This document shows, piece by piece, positions 24,483-32,280 of a stretch of 41,555 nt of DNA. Every line of letters begins with the position of its first letter. The stretch's first letter is position 1. A program made the position numbers and the translations under genes. The notes beneath the pieces were generated by a model. The model was not told the origin of the DNA, ran no database searches, and saw only the letters and a program-made list of their open reading frames with translations. The stretch is from Collinsella sp. TF05-9AC (lineage in GTDB: Bacteria; Actinomycetota; Coriobacteriia; Coriobacteriales; Coriobacteriaceae): NCBI RefSeq assembly GCF_003438495.1, contig NZ_QSSH01000008.1, positions 1 through 41,555 on the forward strand, in the 5' to 3' direction.

Positions 24483-25196
24483 ATGACGGATTATCGCGTC
24501 GCGCGCTTGCTTGCAAAACTGGAGGTCCCGCTGTTGTTGGCGGTGCCGGCGGTGATGGCTGCCGCGTTGCTGTCGGGTGTTGAGCAGGCAGCATTGGCCA
24601 TGCTGGTTGTGGTGGCGCTGGTGCTCGCGCTGTTCTTTGCGGGTTACGAGGCATCTCGTCCGGGATTGCGCCAGATTATGCCCACGCTGGTGCTGGCGGC
24701 GCTGGCGGCGGCGGGGCGCATCCTGTTTGGGCCCATTCCCGACTTTAAGCCGGTGAGCGCCATCGCCATTATCGCGGGGGCGACGCTTGGTCGCCGCAAC
24801 GGTTTTATGGTTGGCGCGCTGGCGGCGCTGACCAGCAATTTCTTTTTTGGACAGGGCATGTGGACGCCGTGGCAGATGTATGCCTGGGGGCTCGTGGGAT
24901 ACGTTGGCGGTGCGCTGGCGTATGCGGGTGCGTTCGACCGCGCCGACGGCACCGTGCGCATGCCAGCGCTGCTGGCGTACGGCTTTGCGTCGGGCCTGCT
25001 CTATGGCGTCGTGATCAACGCGTATGACATCATTGGATTTGTACGGCCGCTTACTTGGGCGGGTGCCGTGGCACGTCTTGCCACGGCGGTGCCGTTCGAT
25101 ATCACGCACGGCCTTGCGACCTGCGTGTTTTTGGCCGCCTTGTACAAGCCTTGGTGCCGTCGCATTAACCGTGTCGTCGTGAAATACGGACTGTAG
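24483..25196 (+). CDS. ECF transporter S component (substrate-binding membrane subunit)
   Basis: A 237-residue hydrophobic protein with about six membrane segments. After two N-terminal helices come DFKPVSAIAIIAGATLGRRNGFMVG and then TSNFFFGQGMWTPWQMYAWGL, a pattern seen in S components of ECF importers. The substrate cannot be fixed. Related subunits have been assigned to cobalamin or other vitamins, which I cannot test here. The start at 24483 follows the ATPase stop by 4 nt, with GGG directly upstream. It is the last gene of the T-A-S operon, followed by palindromes that face the convergent exonuclease gene. Confidence 0.8.
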   Translation: MTDYRVARLLAKLEVPLLLAVPAVMAAALLSGVEQAALAMLVVVALVLALFFAGYEASRPGLRQIMPTLVLAALAAAGRILFGPIPDFKPVSAIAIIAGATLGRRNGFMVGALAALTSNFFFGQGMWTPWQMYAWGLVGYVGGALAYAGAFDRADGTVRMPALLAYGFASGLLYGVVINAYDIIGFVRPLTWAGAVARLATAVPFDITHGLATCVFLAALYKPWCRRINRVVVKYGL

Positions 25197-25220
25197 GGCA
25201 TTTCGCGTTCCCACACGAAC

Positions 25221-25283
25221 TTGCGGTGGAATAGTTCTCGTTTTTGGCTATTTGCTGCCCAAACAGGAACTACTCCACCGCAA
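25221..25283. repeat. 63-nt palindrome between ecfS and xth
   Basis: TTGCGGTGGAATAGTTC (25221-25237) pairs with GAACTACTCCACCGCAA (25267-25283), one mismatch in 17, around a 29-nt interior with a T-run. It sits between convergent genes and could act as a terminator. Confidence 0.8.
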
Positions 25284-25289
25284 CTTATA

Positions 25290-25330
25290 GGGGGAGAGGG
25301 GTCACATGATCTGTTTTCCTCTGTCCCCCA
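25290..25330. repeat. palindrome with CTGTCCCC core
   Basis: GGGGGAGAGG and CCTCTGTCCCCC are imperfect inverted copies around about 20 nt. It lies 14 nt from the xth stop and belongs to the CTGTCCC group by its core. Confidence 0.5.
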
Positions 25331-25344
25331 GGAATTGCTTGGCG

Positions 25345-26163
25345 CTAGAGCTCTAGCGTGAGGGTGACGGGGCAGTGGTCGCTGCCGAAGATATCGCCGC
25401 GGATGCCGGCGTCGCGCACGTTGCCGGCGATTGCGTCGCTCACCAGGAAGTAATCGATGCGCCAGCCGGCGTTGTTCTTGCGGGCATTAAAGCGATAGCT
25501 CCACCAGCTGTAGACACCCTCGACGTCGGGGTTTGCCGCGCGCCAGGTATCGGTAAAACCGGCGTCGAGCAGCTCGGTAAACTTACCACGCTCTTCGTCC
25601 GAAAAGCCTGCGTTGCCGCGGTTGGACTTGGGGTTCTTAAGGTCGATCTCTTCGTGCGCTACGTTAAAGTCGCCGCAGGTCACCACGGGCTTGCCGGTCT
25701 CGCGCTCAAGCGCGCTCAAAAAGCCGCGATAGGCATCGTCCCAGGCCATGCGCACATCGATGCGCGCGAGCTCGTTTTGGGCGTTGGGCGTATAGACATC
25801 CACAAACCAGAACTTGTCGAACTCCAACGCGCAGACGCGGCCCTCGGTTGCGGCTTGGGCGACGAGCTCGGCCGCCTCGCCCTCGCCGGCGTAGGGTAAC
25901 AGCGCGTCGGCGTGCAGCACGCGCAGCGGTTCCTGGCGGCTAAAGACCGCAGTGCCCGAATAGCCTTTACGCTCGGCGTAGCTCCAGGTTTGGCGATAGC
26001 CGGGCAGGTCAATATCAACCTGGCCTTCTTGCAACTTGGTCTCTTGCAACGCCAGGATATCGACGTCGAGTTCTTGCGCGATCTGGATAAAGCTCGGGTC
26101 CTTTTTGAGCACGGCGCGCAGGCCGTTGACGTTCCACGAGGCGAAAGTGTAAGTCTGAGGCAT
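25345..26163 (-). CDS. xth: exodeoxyribonuclease III / AP endonuclease
   Basis: Cleaves DNA at abasic sites in base-excision repair. The 272-residue product shows the exonuclease III fold with all key motifs: SWNVNGLRA (Asn), LQETKLQ (catalytic Glu), CGDFNVAH (Asp/Asn), a Trp-rich YSWWSYRFNAR segment, WRIDYFLVS, and the terminal GSDHCPV (Asp-His). The length fits ExoA-like enzymes. The start at 26163 (MPQTYTFASW) has GAAAGGA about 5 nt upstream. It is divergent from the sirtuin gene at 26300 and convergent with ecfS. Confidence 0.94.
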   Translation of the reverse strand: MPQTYTFASWNVNGLRAVLKKDPSFIQIAQELDVDILALQETKLQEGQVDIDLPGYRQTWSYAERKGYSGTAVFSRQEPLRVLHADALLPYAGEGEAAELVAQAATEGRVCALEFDKFWFVDVYTPNAQNELARIDVRMAWDDAYRGFLSALERETGKPVVTCGDFNVAHEEIDLKNPKSNRGNAGFSDEERGKFTELLDAGFTDTWRAANPDVEGVYSWWSYRFNARKNNAGWRIDYFLVSDAIAGNVRDAGIRGDIFGSDHCPVTLTLEL

Positions 26164-26299
26164 GGTGTCCTTTCGACGGGGTTGGCAGGCTTAAGATTAG
26201 CGCAACAGGGGCGGTGGTGGGCACCGCGCGTGCTGACCCAAAGGCCGCATGCTGGGACATCGCCCGACGCTGCCCGACCAACAAGGACGGAGGACTCAT

Positions 26300-27052
26300 A
26301 TGACGCAGGCGATAACGGACTCCAAACAGGCCTCCGCCGCGCTGGCGGAGCTGTTCGGCACCCACAAGCGCGTGGTCTTCTTTGGCGGCGCGGGCGTTTC
26401 CACGGCAAGTGGCATTCCCGATTTCCGCAGCGTGGACGGCCTGTATCACCAGCAGTTTGCCTATCCGCCCGAGACCATGCTGTCGCATAGCTTTTACGAG
26501 GCGCATCCTGCGGAGTTCTTCGACTTTTACCGCACCAAGATGATCGCGCTTAACGCTAAACCCAACCGCTGCCACACCAAGCTGGTCGAGCTGGAGCGCG
26601 CCGGCAAGCTCGACGCCGTGGTGACGCAAAATATCGACGGCCTGCATCAGATGGCCGGCTCACAGCGAGTGTTTGAGCTGCACGGATCGGTCCATCGCAA
26701 CATTTGCCAGTCGTGCGGCGCGGTCTATAGCGCCGAGTGGATTTGCTCGCGCGAGCACGAGGATGCCGCGGGCGTGCCTGCGTGCCCCGCGTGCGGTGGC
26801 CGCATCAAGCCCGATGTAGTGCTCTACGAAGAGCCGCTCGACGAGCATGTGTTGACCGGTGCCGTTGCCGCCATCGCCGCGGCCGATGCCCTCATTGTGG
26901 GCGGGACCTCGCTCGTGGTGTATCCGGCGGCGGGCCTTACGCGTTACTTTACCGGCGATACGCTGGCCATTTGCAATCTTGCTCCCACCGATCAGGATGC
27001 AAATGCCGACCTGCTGATTTCTTGCGACATCGCGGCCGCGTTTGCGTTCTAG
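26300..27052 (+). CDS. NAD-dependent protein deacylase, Sir2 family
   Basis: Removes acyl groups from lysine using NAD. The 250-residue protein has the sirtuin blocks GAGVSTASGIPDFRS, TQNIDGLH, catalytic His in ELHGSVH, and zinc ligands CQSCG and CPACGG about 30 residues apart. GGTSLVVYPAAGL and a final NLAPTDQD segment complete the Rossmann domain. The Zn site and length are typical of the small bacterial class. The start at 26300 (MTQAITDS) follows GGAGG. It precedes folP-folK, with a promoter-like TACAAT (27067) and a hairpin leader between them, so it may not be in the same transcript. Confidence 0.94.
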   Translation: MTQAITDSKQASAALAELFGTHKRVVFFGGAGVSTASGIPDFRSVDGLYHQQFAYPPETMLSHSFYEAHPAEFFDFYRTKMIALNAKPNRCHTKLVELERAGKLDAVVTQNIDGLHQMAGSQRVFELHGSVHRNICQSCGAVYSAEWICSREHEDAAGVPACPACGGRIKPDVVLYEEPLDEHVLTGAVAAIAAADALIVGGTSLVVYPAAGLTRYFTGDTLAICNLAPTDQDANADLLISCDIAAAFAF

Positions 27053-27066
27053 CCCGCGCGCGCGGA

Positions 27067-27141
27067 TACAATAGAAAGACTGAGTGCAAAGCGACCCCGC
27101 CGCCAGCTCCCCAAGCTCGGCGGCGTGGGCATTTTAGGAGG
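27067..27141 (+). promoter_or_regulatory. candidate -10 box and hairpin leader of folP-folK
   Basis: TACAAT (27067-27072) is a good -10. The best -35 candidate (TTGCGT, 19 nt upstream, within the end of the sirtuin gene) is weak. About 30 nt further, CCGCCGCC and GGCGGCG enclose an inner AGCT / AGCT, giving a stable hairpin just before AGGAGG (27136-27141). No known riboswitch consensus was recognised. Confidence 0.4.
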
Positions 27142-27147
27142 ATGTTC

Positions 27148-28890
27148 ATGGCGAACGACAGCAAGACATGGCGGTGCGGAAAGTACGAGCTCAGCTTTGA
27201 CCGTCCGCGCATCATGGGCGTCCTCAACGTGACGCCCGATTCGTTTAGCGACGGCGGGGAGCACTTCGACCCGGATGCCGCCATCGAGTATGGCCTGGCG
27301 ATGCTCGACGCCGGCGCCGACATCATCGACGTGGGCGGCGAGTCCACGCGCCCCGGCTTTACCCCGGTCAACCCCGACGAGGAGGCGCGCCGCGTGCTGC
27401 CCGTGGTGCGCGCGCTGGCCAAGGAGGGCGCCATCGTCTCGATCGACACGCGTCATGTGGCGGTTGCCAAGGCGGCCGTGCGCTGCGGCGCCTCGATCGT
27501 CAACGACGTGACCGGCTTCACCGACCCCAAGATGGTCGAGTTTGTTAAGACGAGCACCTGCGGCGTCATCGTGATGCATGCCGGCGAGGTCGCCGCGCCC
27601 GCACGCACGCACGCAACGGTGCAGCTCGATACCTCGGCTGCGGCGTTTGTTGCCGAGAAGGCGCGCGAGGCGGCTGCCGAGGCCGCGCGTGAGGCTGAGA
27701 AGCCGGCTCGCCGCCGTCGCGGCAAGTTGCTGGGCGAGCCTAAGCCGGAGGCCAAGCTTCCGGGCGGCGTGGTGCAGCCCTCGTTGCCGTTTGGTGAACC
27801 GGAGCCCACGTCTGAGCCCGCAAGCGAGCAGGAGGCGCCCGCCGCCGAGCAGGCTACTGCCGCCGAGACCGTCGCACCCGCGCCCGAGGCCGCGCCCGCA
27901 GCCACCGAGGCCGCATCGGAGCCCAATGACCACCTGGCCGCCATGATGCGCCGCAGCGCCCGCCGCGAGGAAGCCTACGTGCCCACCTCGCAGCTCCGCC
28001 GCTTCACCCTGCCCGATTCGGCACCCATCATGCGCCGCGTCATGGGCTTTCTGTCCGACCAGGCCCGCGCGCTCATCCACGCCGGCGTGTCGCGCGACCG
28101 CATCTGCATCGATCCCGGTCCGGGCTTTGGCAAGACGGCCAACGAGGACATCGTCATCCAGCGCGAGACTGCCAAGATGGCGTCACTGGGCTATCCGCTC
28201 ATGTGCGCCGTATCGCGCAAGCGCTTTGTGGGCGCTGTCTCGGGCGTGACCGAGGCCGCCGAGCGCGATGCCGCTACGTTTGGCGTGTGCCTGGGCGCCA
28301 TCCAGGCCGGTGCCAACATCGTGCGCGTGCACGAAGCCGCGGGTTTTTCGCAGTTCCTGAACGGCTACTGGGCGGTTGCCAAGCTGCAGCCGCGCCGCGC
28401 GTTTGTGGCCGTGGGCTCCAACCTGGGGCACCGCTGTGACAACATCCGCGCCGCACGCGACATGATCGCCGAGATTCCACTCACCTGCGTGTCCAACTCC
28501 TCCAAGATCTACGAGAGCGAGCCGGCCTACGAGATGCGCCAGGACGCGTTTGCCAACGCCGTCATCGAGATTAAGACCGAGCTGGCGCCGTTGGTGCTGC
28601 TCGACGAGCTCATGAAGATCGAGGCCGAGCTGGGCCGCGACCGTTCCAAAAAGGCCAAGGCCAACGGTCCGCGCACCATCGACCTGGATCTGCTGTGGAT
28701 GGACGGCGAGACCCACGGCGGCAAAAAGCTGCGCCTGCCGCATCCGCTGATCGGCGAGCGCGACTTTGTGCTGGTGCCGCTCGAGGATCTGATGCACGAT
28801 CCGGCGCGGTTCTTCCGCTACAACGGCGTCGAGGTCAAGGAGCCCGAGGACCGCGTGGGCCATATTGTGGGCGAATTGGGGCGCATGTAG
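27148..28890 (+). CDS. FolP-FolK fusion (dihydropteroate synthase / HPPK) with internal insertion
   Basis: Two folate enzymes in one 580-residue chain. FolP: IMGVLNVTPDSFSDGG (residues about 22-37), DVGGESTRPG, SIDTRHVAVA, ASIVNDVTGF, then ICIDPGPGFGKT, YPLMCAVSRKRFVG and VRVHEAAGF. FolK begins near residue 417 (RRAFVAVGSNLGHR) and has SKIYESEPAYE and RTIDLDLL. Between IVMHAGEV (about 147) and APIMRRVMGF (about 292) lies a ~145-residue Ala/Pro/Glu/Arg-rich insertion not present in usual FolP. It falls in the loop after the barrel strand ending in MH. The start at 27148 was chosen because AGGAGG is 6 nt away. ATG 27142 abuts it. The next gene starts at the base after the stop. Confidence 0.9.
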   Translation: MANDSKTWRCGKYELSFDRPRIMGVLNVTPDSFSDGGEHFDPDAAIEYGLAMLDAGADIIDVGGESTRPGFTPVNPDEEARRVLPVVRALAKEGAIVSIDTRHVAVAKAAVRCGASIVNDVTGFTDPKMVEFVKTSTCGVIVMHAGEVAAPARTHATVQLDTSAAAFVAEKAREAAAEAAREAEKPARRRRGKLLGEPKPEAKLPGGVVQPSLPFGEPEPTSEPASEQEAPAAEQATAAETVAPAPEAAPAATEAASEPNDHLAAMMRRSARREEAYVPTSQLRRFTLPDSAPIMRRVMGFLSDQARALIHAGVSRDRICIDPGPGFGKTANEDIVIQRETAKMASLGYPLMCAVSRKRFVGAVSGVTEAAERDAATFGVCLGAIQAGANIVRVHEAAGFSQFLNGYWAVAKLQPRRAFVAVGSNLGHRCDNIRAARDMIAEIPLTCVSNSSKIYESEPAYEMRQDAFANAVIEIKTELAPLVLLDELMKIEAELGRDRSKKAKANGPRTIDLDLLWMDGETHGGKKLRLPHPLIGERDFVLVPLEDLMHDPARFFRYNGVEVKEPEDRVGHIVGELGRM

Positions 28891-29592
28891 ATGATCGAGA
28901 TGAATGCTGTTGCCGCTGGCACCGAGCTTGACGCCGCGCGCGACGCGGGTCGCGAGGGTGCGTCCGCGGGTTGGTGCGCTTGGAGCGTGGGCGAGGCTTC
29001 GCTGACGTTTTCGCTGGTTGTGCGCCCCGATGTGAATATGCACGCCTTCCACGGCCTGCCGTTTGTGGCGGCGATGGGCATGATGGACGCGCTCGTGGGC
29101 ACGGCTTCGGCGCCGGGCCTGGGCCTTGCCGGTAAGGTGGGTATCCAGTGGCCGAGCGATATCGTGTGCGGTGCGCCTGCGTTTGAGACGTCGCTCGCGC
29201 GTGTTGCCGTGAACGGCGGTGCCGGTGCTGCGGGCATGTTCGGTGCCGTGACGGTGGATATTGAGCATTCGGCGTTGAGCGAGCTTGGTGTGGACGTAGC
29301 TGACGAAGCGCTGGTCGAGGCGTTGGCCGTCGCCGTGCTGACCCGTGTGGACACCTGGGCGGTTGTTGCCAACACGCCGCAAGGCGCCGCAGGGCCGCTG
29401 GCTCCCGTGCTGGGCGAGTATTTCGACATGGTACCGCTGCTGGGCCGCCAAGTTGCGGCGGTGTCGCCCAACGGCTTGCCGCTTGCGGTCGGTGTGTTTG
29501 CGGGCCTGGACATCTGGGGCCGCGCGACCATTAAGACCGATGCCGGCGAGCAGGAGTTTCCGCCCGAGGCCGTGCGCATTCGCGGGCTGTAG
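28891..29592 (+). CDS. biotin-protein-ligase-like (BirA/LplA fold) protein, probably degenerate
   Basis: A 233-residue protein that resembles the catalytic domain of biotin protein ligase. After a Ser-like LTFSLVVRPD strand and a helix (FVAAMGMMDAL) comes GLAGKVGIQWPSDIVCG, matching the family's KWPNDI block. A later GVFAGLDIWGRATIKTDAGE resembles the G-x-G-x-L-x-V C-terminal part and ends with PEAVRIRGL. The N-terminal GRGRxGR biotinyl-5'-AMP loop is not visible, so activity is doubtful. It starts immediately after the folP-folK stop (no spacing). A BirA-like accessory or regulatory role is possible but cannot be shown. Identification rests on the WPSDI and C-terminal patterns. Confidence 0.6.
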   Translation: MIEMNAVAAGTELDAARDAGREGASAGWCAWSVGEASLTFSLVVRPDVNMHAFHGLPFVAAMGMMDALVGTASAPGLGLAGKVGIQWPSDIVCGAPAFETSLARVAVNGGAGAAGMFGAVTVDIEHSALSELGVDVADEALVEALAVAVLTRVDTWAVVANTPQGAAGPLAPVLGEYFDMVPLLGRQVAAVSPNGLPLAVGVFAGLDIWGRATIKTDAGEQEFPPEAVRIRGL

Positions 29593-29629
29593 CGCGGGGC
29601 GTTCGCGCCCAAAGATAGACATGACAACA

Positions 29630-29660
29630 AGACCCTCCTCGGCCTTGCCGGGGAGGGTTT
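29630..29660 (+). terminator. terminator after the folP operon
   Basis: ACCCTCCTCGG pairs with CCGGGGAGGGT (one G-U) around CCTTG, then TTT. Confidence 0.75.
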
Positions 29661-29690
29661 CGCCTATCTGGGGAATGGGTTGCCAGCGCC

Positions 29691-29731
29691 CTATTCCTCA
29701 AAACTGAAAAATTTTCGTTTTTGAGGAATAG
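29691..29731. repeat. 41-nt palindrome, copy 1
   Basis: CTATTCCTCAAAA and TTTTGAGGAATAG are exact inverted arms, with a CTGAAAAATTTTCG-like centre that is also nearly palindromic. This copy precedes the ATPase gene by 112 nt. Confidence 0.9.
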
Positions 29732-29776
29732 GATTAAGGCAGCTCGGTCTTTCGCGAGGTATATTCGCTATAGAGC

Positions 29777-29817
29777 CTATTCCTCAAAACTGAAAATTTT
29801 TCAATTTTGAGGAATAG
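29777..29817. repeat. 41-nt palindrome, copy 2
   Basis: It has the same 13-nt arms as copy 1, with the centre differing at a few positions. It lies 26 nt before the ATPase start, inside the probable promoter or 5' leader. A TATAGA (29769-29774) is just upstream. Confidence 0.9.
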
Positions 29818-29843
29818 CGATAAAAGACCGCGAGGAGGCCCCA

Positions 29844-31040
29844 ATGAAACTCATCAATAGAACGTCATATATGGACACGTTGACGAGCCTTATTGGCGTG
29901 CCGGACATCAAGGTCATCACGGGCATCCGTCGTAGCGGTAAATCAAAATTGCTCGAGGCCCTCCGCGATTACGTGGAGGCAAATCTGTCCAATTCGAATG
30001 TCATCCATATCAATTACAACCTCGACGAGTTCGAGGGCCTGCTCGAATATCATGCCCTGCTCGCCTATGTGAAAGAGCATCGAGTGTCCGACAAGCAAAA
30101 CTTCCTGCTTATCGACGAGGTTCAGATGTGCGACGGCTTTGAACGCGCGATCAACAGCCTCCATGCATCCGAGCAGTACGACATCTTCATCACCGGATCG
30201 AACGCCTTTTTGCTGTCGAGCGATCTGTCGACGCTCTTTACGGGGCGCACGTTCGAGATCGAGGTTTTCCCATTCTCGTTTGAGGAGTATCGCTTCTATA
30301 GTGACGAGGGCGAGGTCGATCGCGACTTCGATGAGTACGCGAGAACCGGCGGTATGTCCGGCTCTTACCCTTATCCACTGCAGGAGCAGCGCTACCAATA
30401 TCTCTCCAATGTCTTCAAAACGCTCATCGTGAGGGATATCGTGCAGCGGCATAACGTGAGAAACGAATCGGCACTGCTGCGCATTGCCGATTACATGATG
30501 GACAACGTCTCCAACATAACGTCGGCACGCAACATTACAGATGTTTTGAATGCGGATGGGCTAAAGATTACGAACAAGACGGTCGGCACGTACATGGGGT
30601 ACCTGTGCGATGCGTTTGCCTTCTATAAAGTTCGTCGGTACGACATTCGCGGCAAAAAATACCTTAAGAGCGGCGAGAAATATTACCTGGCAGACCACGC
30701 GTTCAAATACGCACTGCTCGGTACACGTGATATGGATTGGGGACGCGTATACGAGAACATGGTGGCCATCGAGCTGCTGCGCCGCGGATACGAGGTATAC
30801 GTCGGTGTGCTCTATAAAAAGGAAATTGACTTTATAGCAATCAAGCGAAGCGAGAAGCTCTACATTCAGGTGAGCGACGACATCAGCTCGGATAAGACAT
30901 TTGAACGCGAGATTTCGCCACTGCTGAGCATTGGCGACGCGTACCCCAAGATGATTCTCGCCCGAACGCATCACGAGGCCACGGACCGCAATGGGGTGCA
31001 GATCGTGGACCTGGCGAGGTGGCTATGCGGCGAGGCGTAG
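29844..31040 (+). CDS. AAA_14 / DUF4143 ATPase
   Basis: A 398-residue protein with an N-terminal AAA ATPase (AAA_14) and a C-terminal DUF4143 (PD-(D/E)xK-related) domain. Walker A GIRRSGKS is at residues 27-34, Walker B FLLIDEVQ from about 87, then the sensor-like FITGSNAFLLSSDLSTLF and EVFPFSFEEY. The C-terminus has YENMVAIELLRRGYEV and IDFIAIKR. Function is unknown for this family, which is often patchily distributed and sometimes associated with defence or mobile regions. AT content is somewhat higher than in the neighbours. GAGGAGG lies just before the start ATG 29844. The gene is bracketed by three copies of one 41-nt palindrome. Confidence 0.85.
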   Translation: MKLINRTSYMDTLTSLIGVPDIKVITGIRRSGKSKLLEALRDYVEANLSNSNVIHINYNLDEFEGLLEYHALLAYVKEHRVSDKQNFLLIDEVQMCDGFERAINSLHASEQYDIFITGSNAFLLSSDLSTLFTGRTFEIEVFPFSFEEYRFYSDEGEVDRDFDEYARTGGMSGSYPYPLQEQRYQYLSNVFKTLIVRDIVQRHNVRNESALLRIADYMMDNVSNITSARNITDVLNADGLKITNKTVGTYMGYLCDAFAFYKVRRYDIRGKKYLKSGEKYYLADHAFKYALLGTRDMDWGRVYENMVAIELLRRGYEVYVGVLYKKEIDFIAIKRSEKLYIQVSDDISSDKTFEREISPLLSIGDAYPKMILARTHHEATDRNGVQIVDLARWLCGEA

Positions 31041-31048
31041 CAGAAAGC

Positions 31049-31089
31049 CTATTCCTCAAAACTGATAAATTTTCGATTTTGAGGAATAG
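31049..31089. repeat. 41-nt palindrome, copy 3
   Basis: It has the same arms as copies 1 and 2, in the gap between the ATPase stop (31040) and the coaX stop (31146). It may act as a terminator for either convergent gene. Confidence 0.9.
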
Positions 31090-31145
31090 GACCGATGCGT
31101 TGCCTAGTTCGCCGCTCGCGTTCGTGCTCGACTTAAGCCCCTGTT

Positions 31146-31919
31146 CTATCCCAGCTCCTGCATACGGCGGTAGATTTCGCAGATACCCTTGATGGTGAGC
31201 TGTCCGTCGACCACGTCGAAGGCATCGGTCGAATCGGCGACGATGCTGGCGAGACCGCCCGTGGCGATAACGGTGGCATCCTCGCGGCCCAGCTCGCGCT
31301 TCATGCGCGCGACCAGGCCCTCGGCCATGGCGGCGGCGCCCGTTACGGCGCCCACCTTGATGCACTCCTCGGTATCGCGGCCGATGGCGTGCTCGGGCGC
31401 CTCGAGCGGAACGCTGGCGAGCTTGGCGGCTCGGGCGGCGAGCGCGTCCATCGAAATGCGGATGCCCGGCGCAATAGCTCCACCAATGTAATAACCGTCC
31501 TCATCGATGACGTCGATATTGGTCGCGGTGCCAAAGTCCACCACGATTGCCGGCGCGCCGTAGAAAGTCTCGGCCGCAACGGCGTTGGCGACGCGATCGG
31601 CACCTACGGCCTGGGGGCGCGCCGCGCGCAGCTTGGTCACCGCGGCCGTCTGCGGCCCGATGACGATGGCGTCCGCGGCAATGCGGTCGGCCACGGCGTG
31701 CCACTCGCGCGAGAGCTGCGGCACCACGCCCGCAAAGGCGATTGCGTCGACCGCATCGAGCGAAAGGCCGTACATCTTAAAGAAACCCATCAGGCGCACG
31801 TGGATCTCGTCGGCGGTATAGGAGCGGTCGGTGGGCATACGCCACGACTGCACCAGCTCGTCTCCGTCAAACAGGCCCATGGCCGTCTGCGTGTTTCCCA
31901 TATCGATAGCGAGCAGCAT
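31146..31919 (-). CDS. coaX: type III pantothenate kinase
   Basis: First enzyme of CoA synthesis, ATP-dependent, not feedback-inhibited by CoA in this family. The 257 residues show the ASKHA-fold motifs IDMGNTQ (Asp6, Asn9, Thr10), GADRVANAVAAETFYG, VVDFGTATNIDVID, and GGAIAPGIRISMDAL, then TEECIKVGAVTGA. The start at 31919 (MLLAIDMG) has GGGAG 5 nt upstream. The same frame stays open 126 codons further upstream through the tRNA and terminator, which is clearly non-coding. A 16-nt perfect palindrome (GCGCCGTCGACGGCGC, 31965-31980) lies in its upstream region. It is convergent with the ATPase gene. Confidence 0.95.
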   Translation of the reverse strand: MLLAIDMGNTQTAMGLFDGDELVQSWRMPTDRSYTADEIHVRLMGFFKMYGLSLDAVDAIAFAGVVPQLSREWHAVADRIAADAIVIGPQTAAVTKLRAARPQAVGADRVANAVAAETFYGAPAIVVDFGTATNIDVIDEDGYYIGGAIAPGIRISMDALAARAAKLASVPLEAPEHAIGRDTEECIKVGAVTGAAAMAEGLVARMKRELGREDATVIATGGLASIVADSTDAFDVVDGQLTIKGICEIYRRMQELG

Positions 31920-32055
31920 GTCTACTCCCAGTGTTGGCATAAAAGGACGCGCACCATTGTATACGCGCCGTCGACGGCGCTCGGCTGCGATTCGTTTACG
32001 GTGATAGGGGCTGAGAGGTTTAAATATGAAGGAATTATGCTCTACGAGATTTTCC

Positions 32056-32084
32056 TTGCCGTTTACCGAACTCCCGCGTAATAT
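32056..32084 (+). promoter_or_regulatory. promoter of the initiator tRNA gene
   Basis: TTGCCG (32056-32061) and TAATAT (32079-32084) are 17 nt apart and about 32 nt before the tRNA, a good fit for a sigma-70 promoter. Confidence 0.6.
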
Positions 32085-32115
32085 TCTTTCTTGCGCACAT
32101 GAGGCGCCCAGACAT

Positions 32116-32192
32116 TGCGGGGTGGAGCAGTCTGGTAGCTCGCCGGGCTCATAACCCGGAGGTCGTAGGTTCAAATCCTGCCCCCGCGACCA
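32116..32192 (+). tRNA. initiator tRNA-fMet (CAU anticodon)
   Basis: A 77-nt cloverleaf with an encoded CCA end. The anticodon CAT is at 32150-32152. The anticodon stem holds three consecutive G-C pairs (GGG/CCC), and the D-stem has A11-U24. Both are hallmarks of initiator rather than elongator Met tRNA. The acceptor stem is GCGGGG / CCCCGC with the first pair read as U1-G72, weak as expected for an initiator. T-loop GGTTCAAATCC is intact. A terminator follows at 32203. Confidence 0.95.
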
Positions 32193-32202
32193 AGAACTTG
32201 CA

Positions 32203-32232
32203 GCTCGTCGGCCTAGCCGGCGAGTTTTTTTG
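32203..32232 (+). terminator. terminator of the tRNA gene
   Basis: CTCGTCGGC pairs with GCCGGCGAG around CTA, followed by seven T. A small hairpin GGACCG / CGGTCC follows at 32241-32258. Confidence 0.9.
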
Positions 32233-32280
32233 TTATTTCGGGACCGTGTTTTCGGTCCAATTCTCGGCCTCTCAAACAAA

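Noticed and set aside
27067..27141. A folate riboswitch ahead of folP-folK
   Set aside because: The leader forms one simple GC hairpin. I could not match it to the THF riboswitch consensus.
26737..27147. A long N-terminal extension of FolP reading through the end of the sirtuin gene
   Set aside because: It overlaps the sirtuin coding sequence in another frame, and a strong Shine-Dalgarno marks the start at 27148.
29691..31089. The three 41-nt palindromes as a CRISPR array
   Set aside because: Only three copies, with a gene between copies 2 and 3 and no regular spacers or cas genes. The strong internal palindrome is also atypical for CRISPR repeats.
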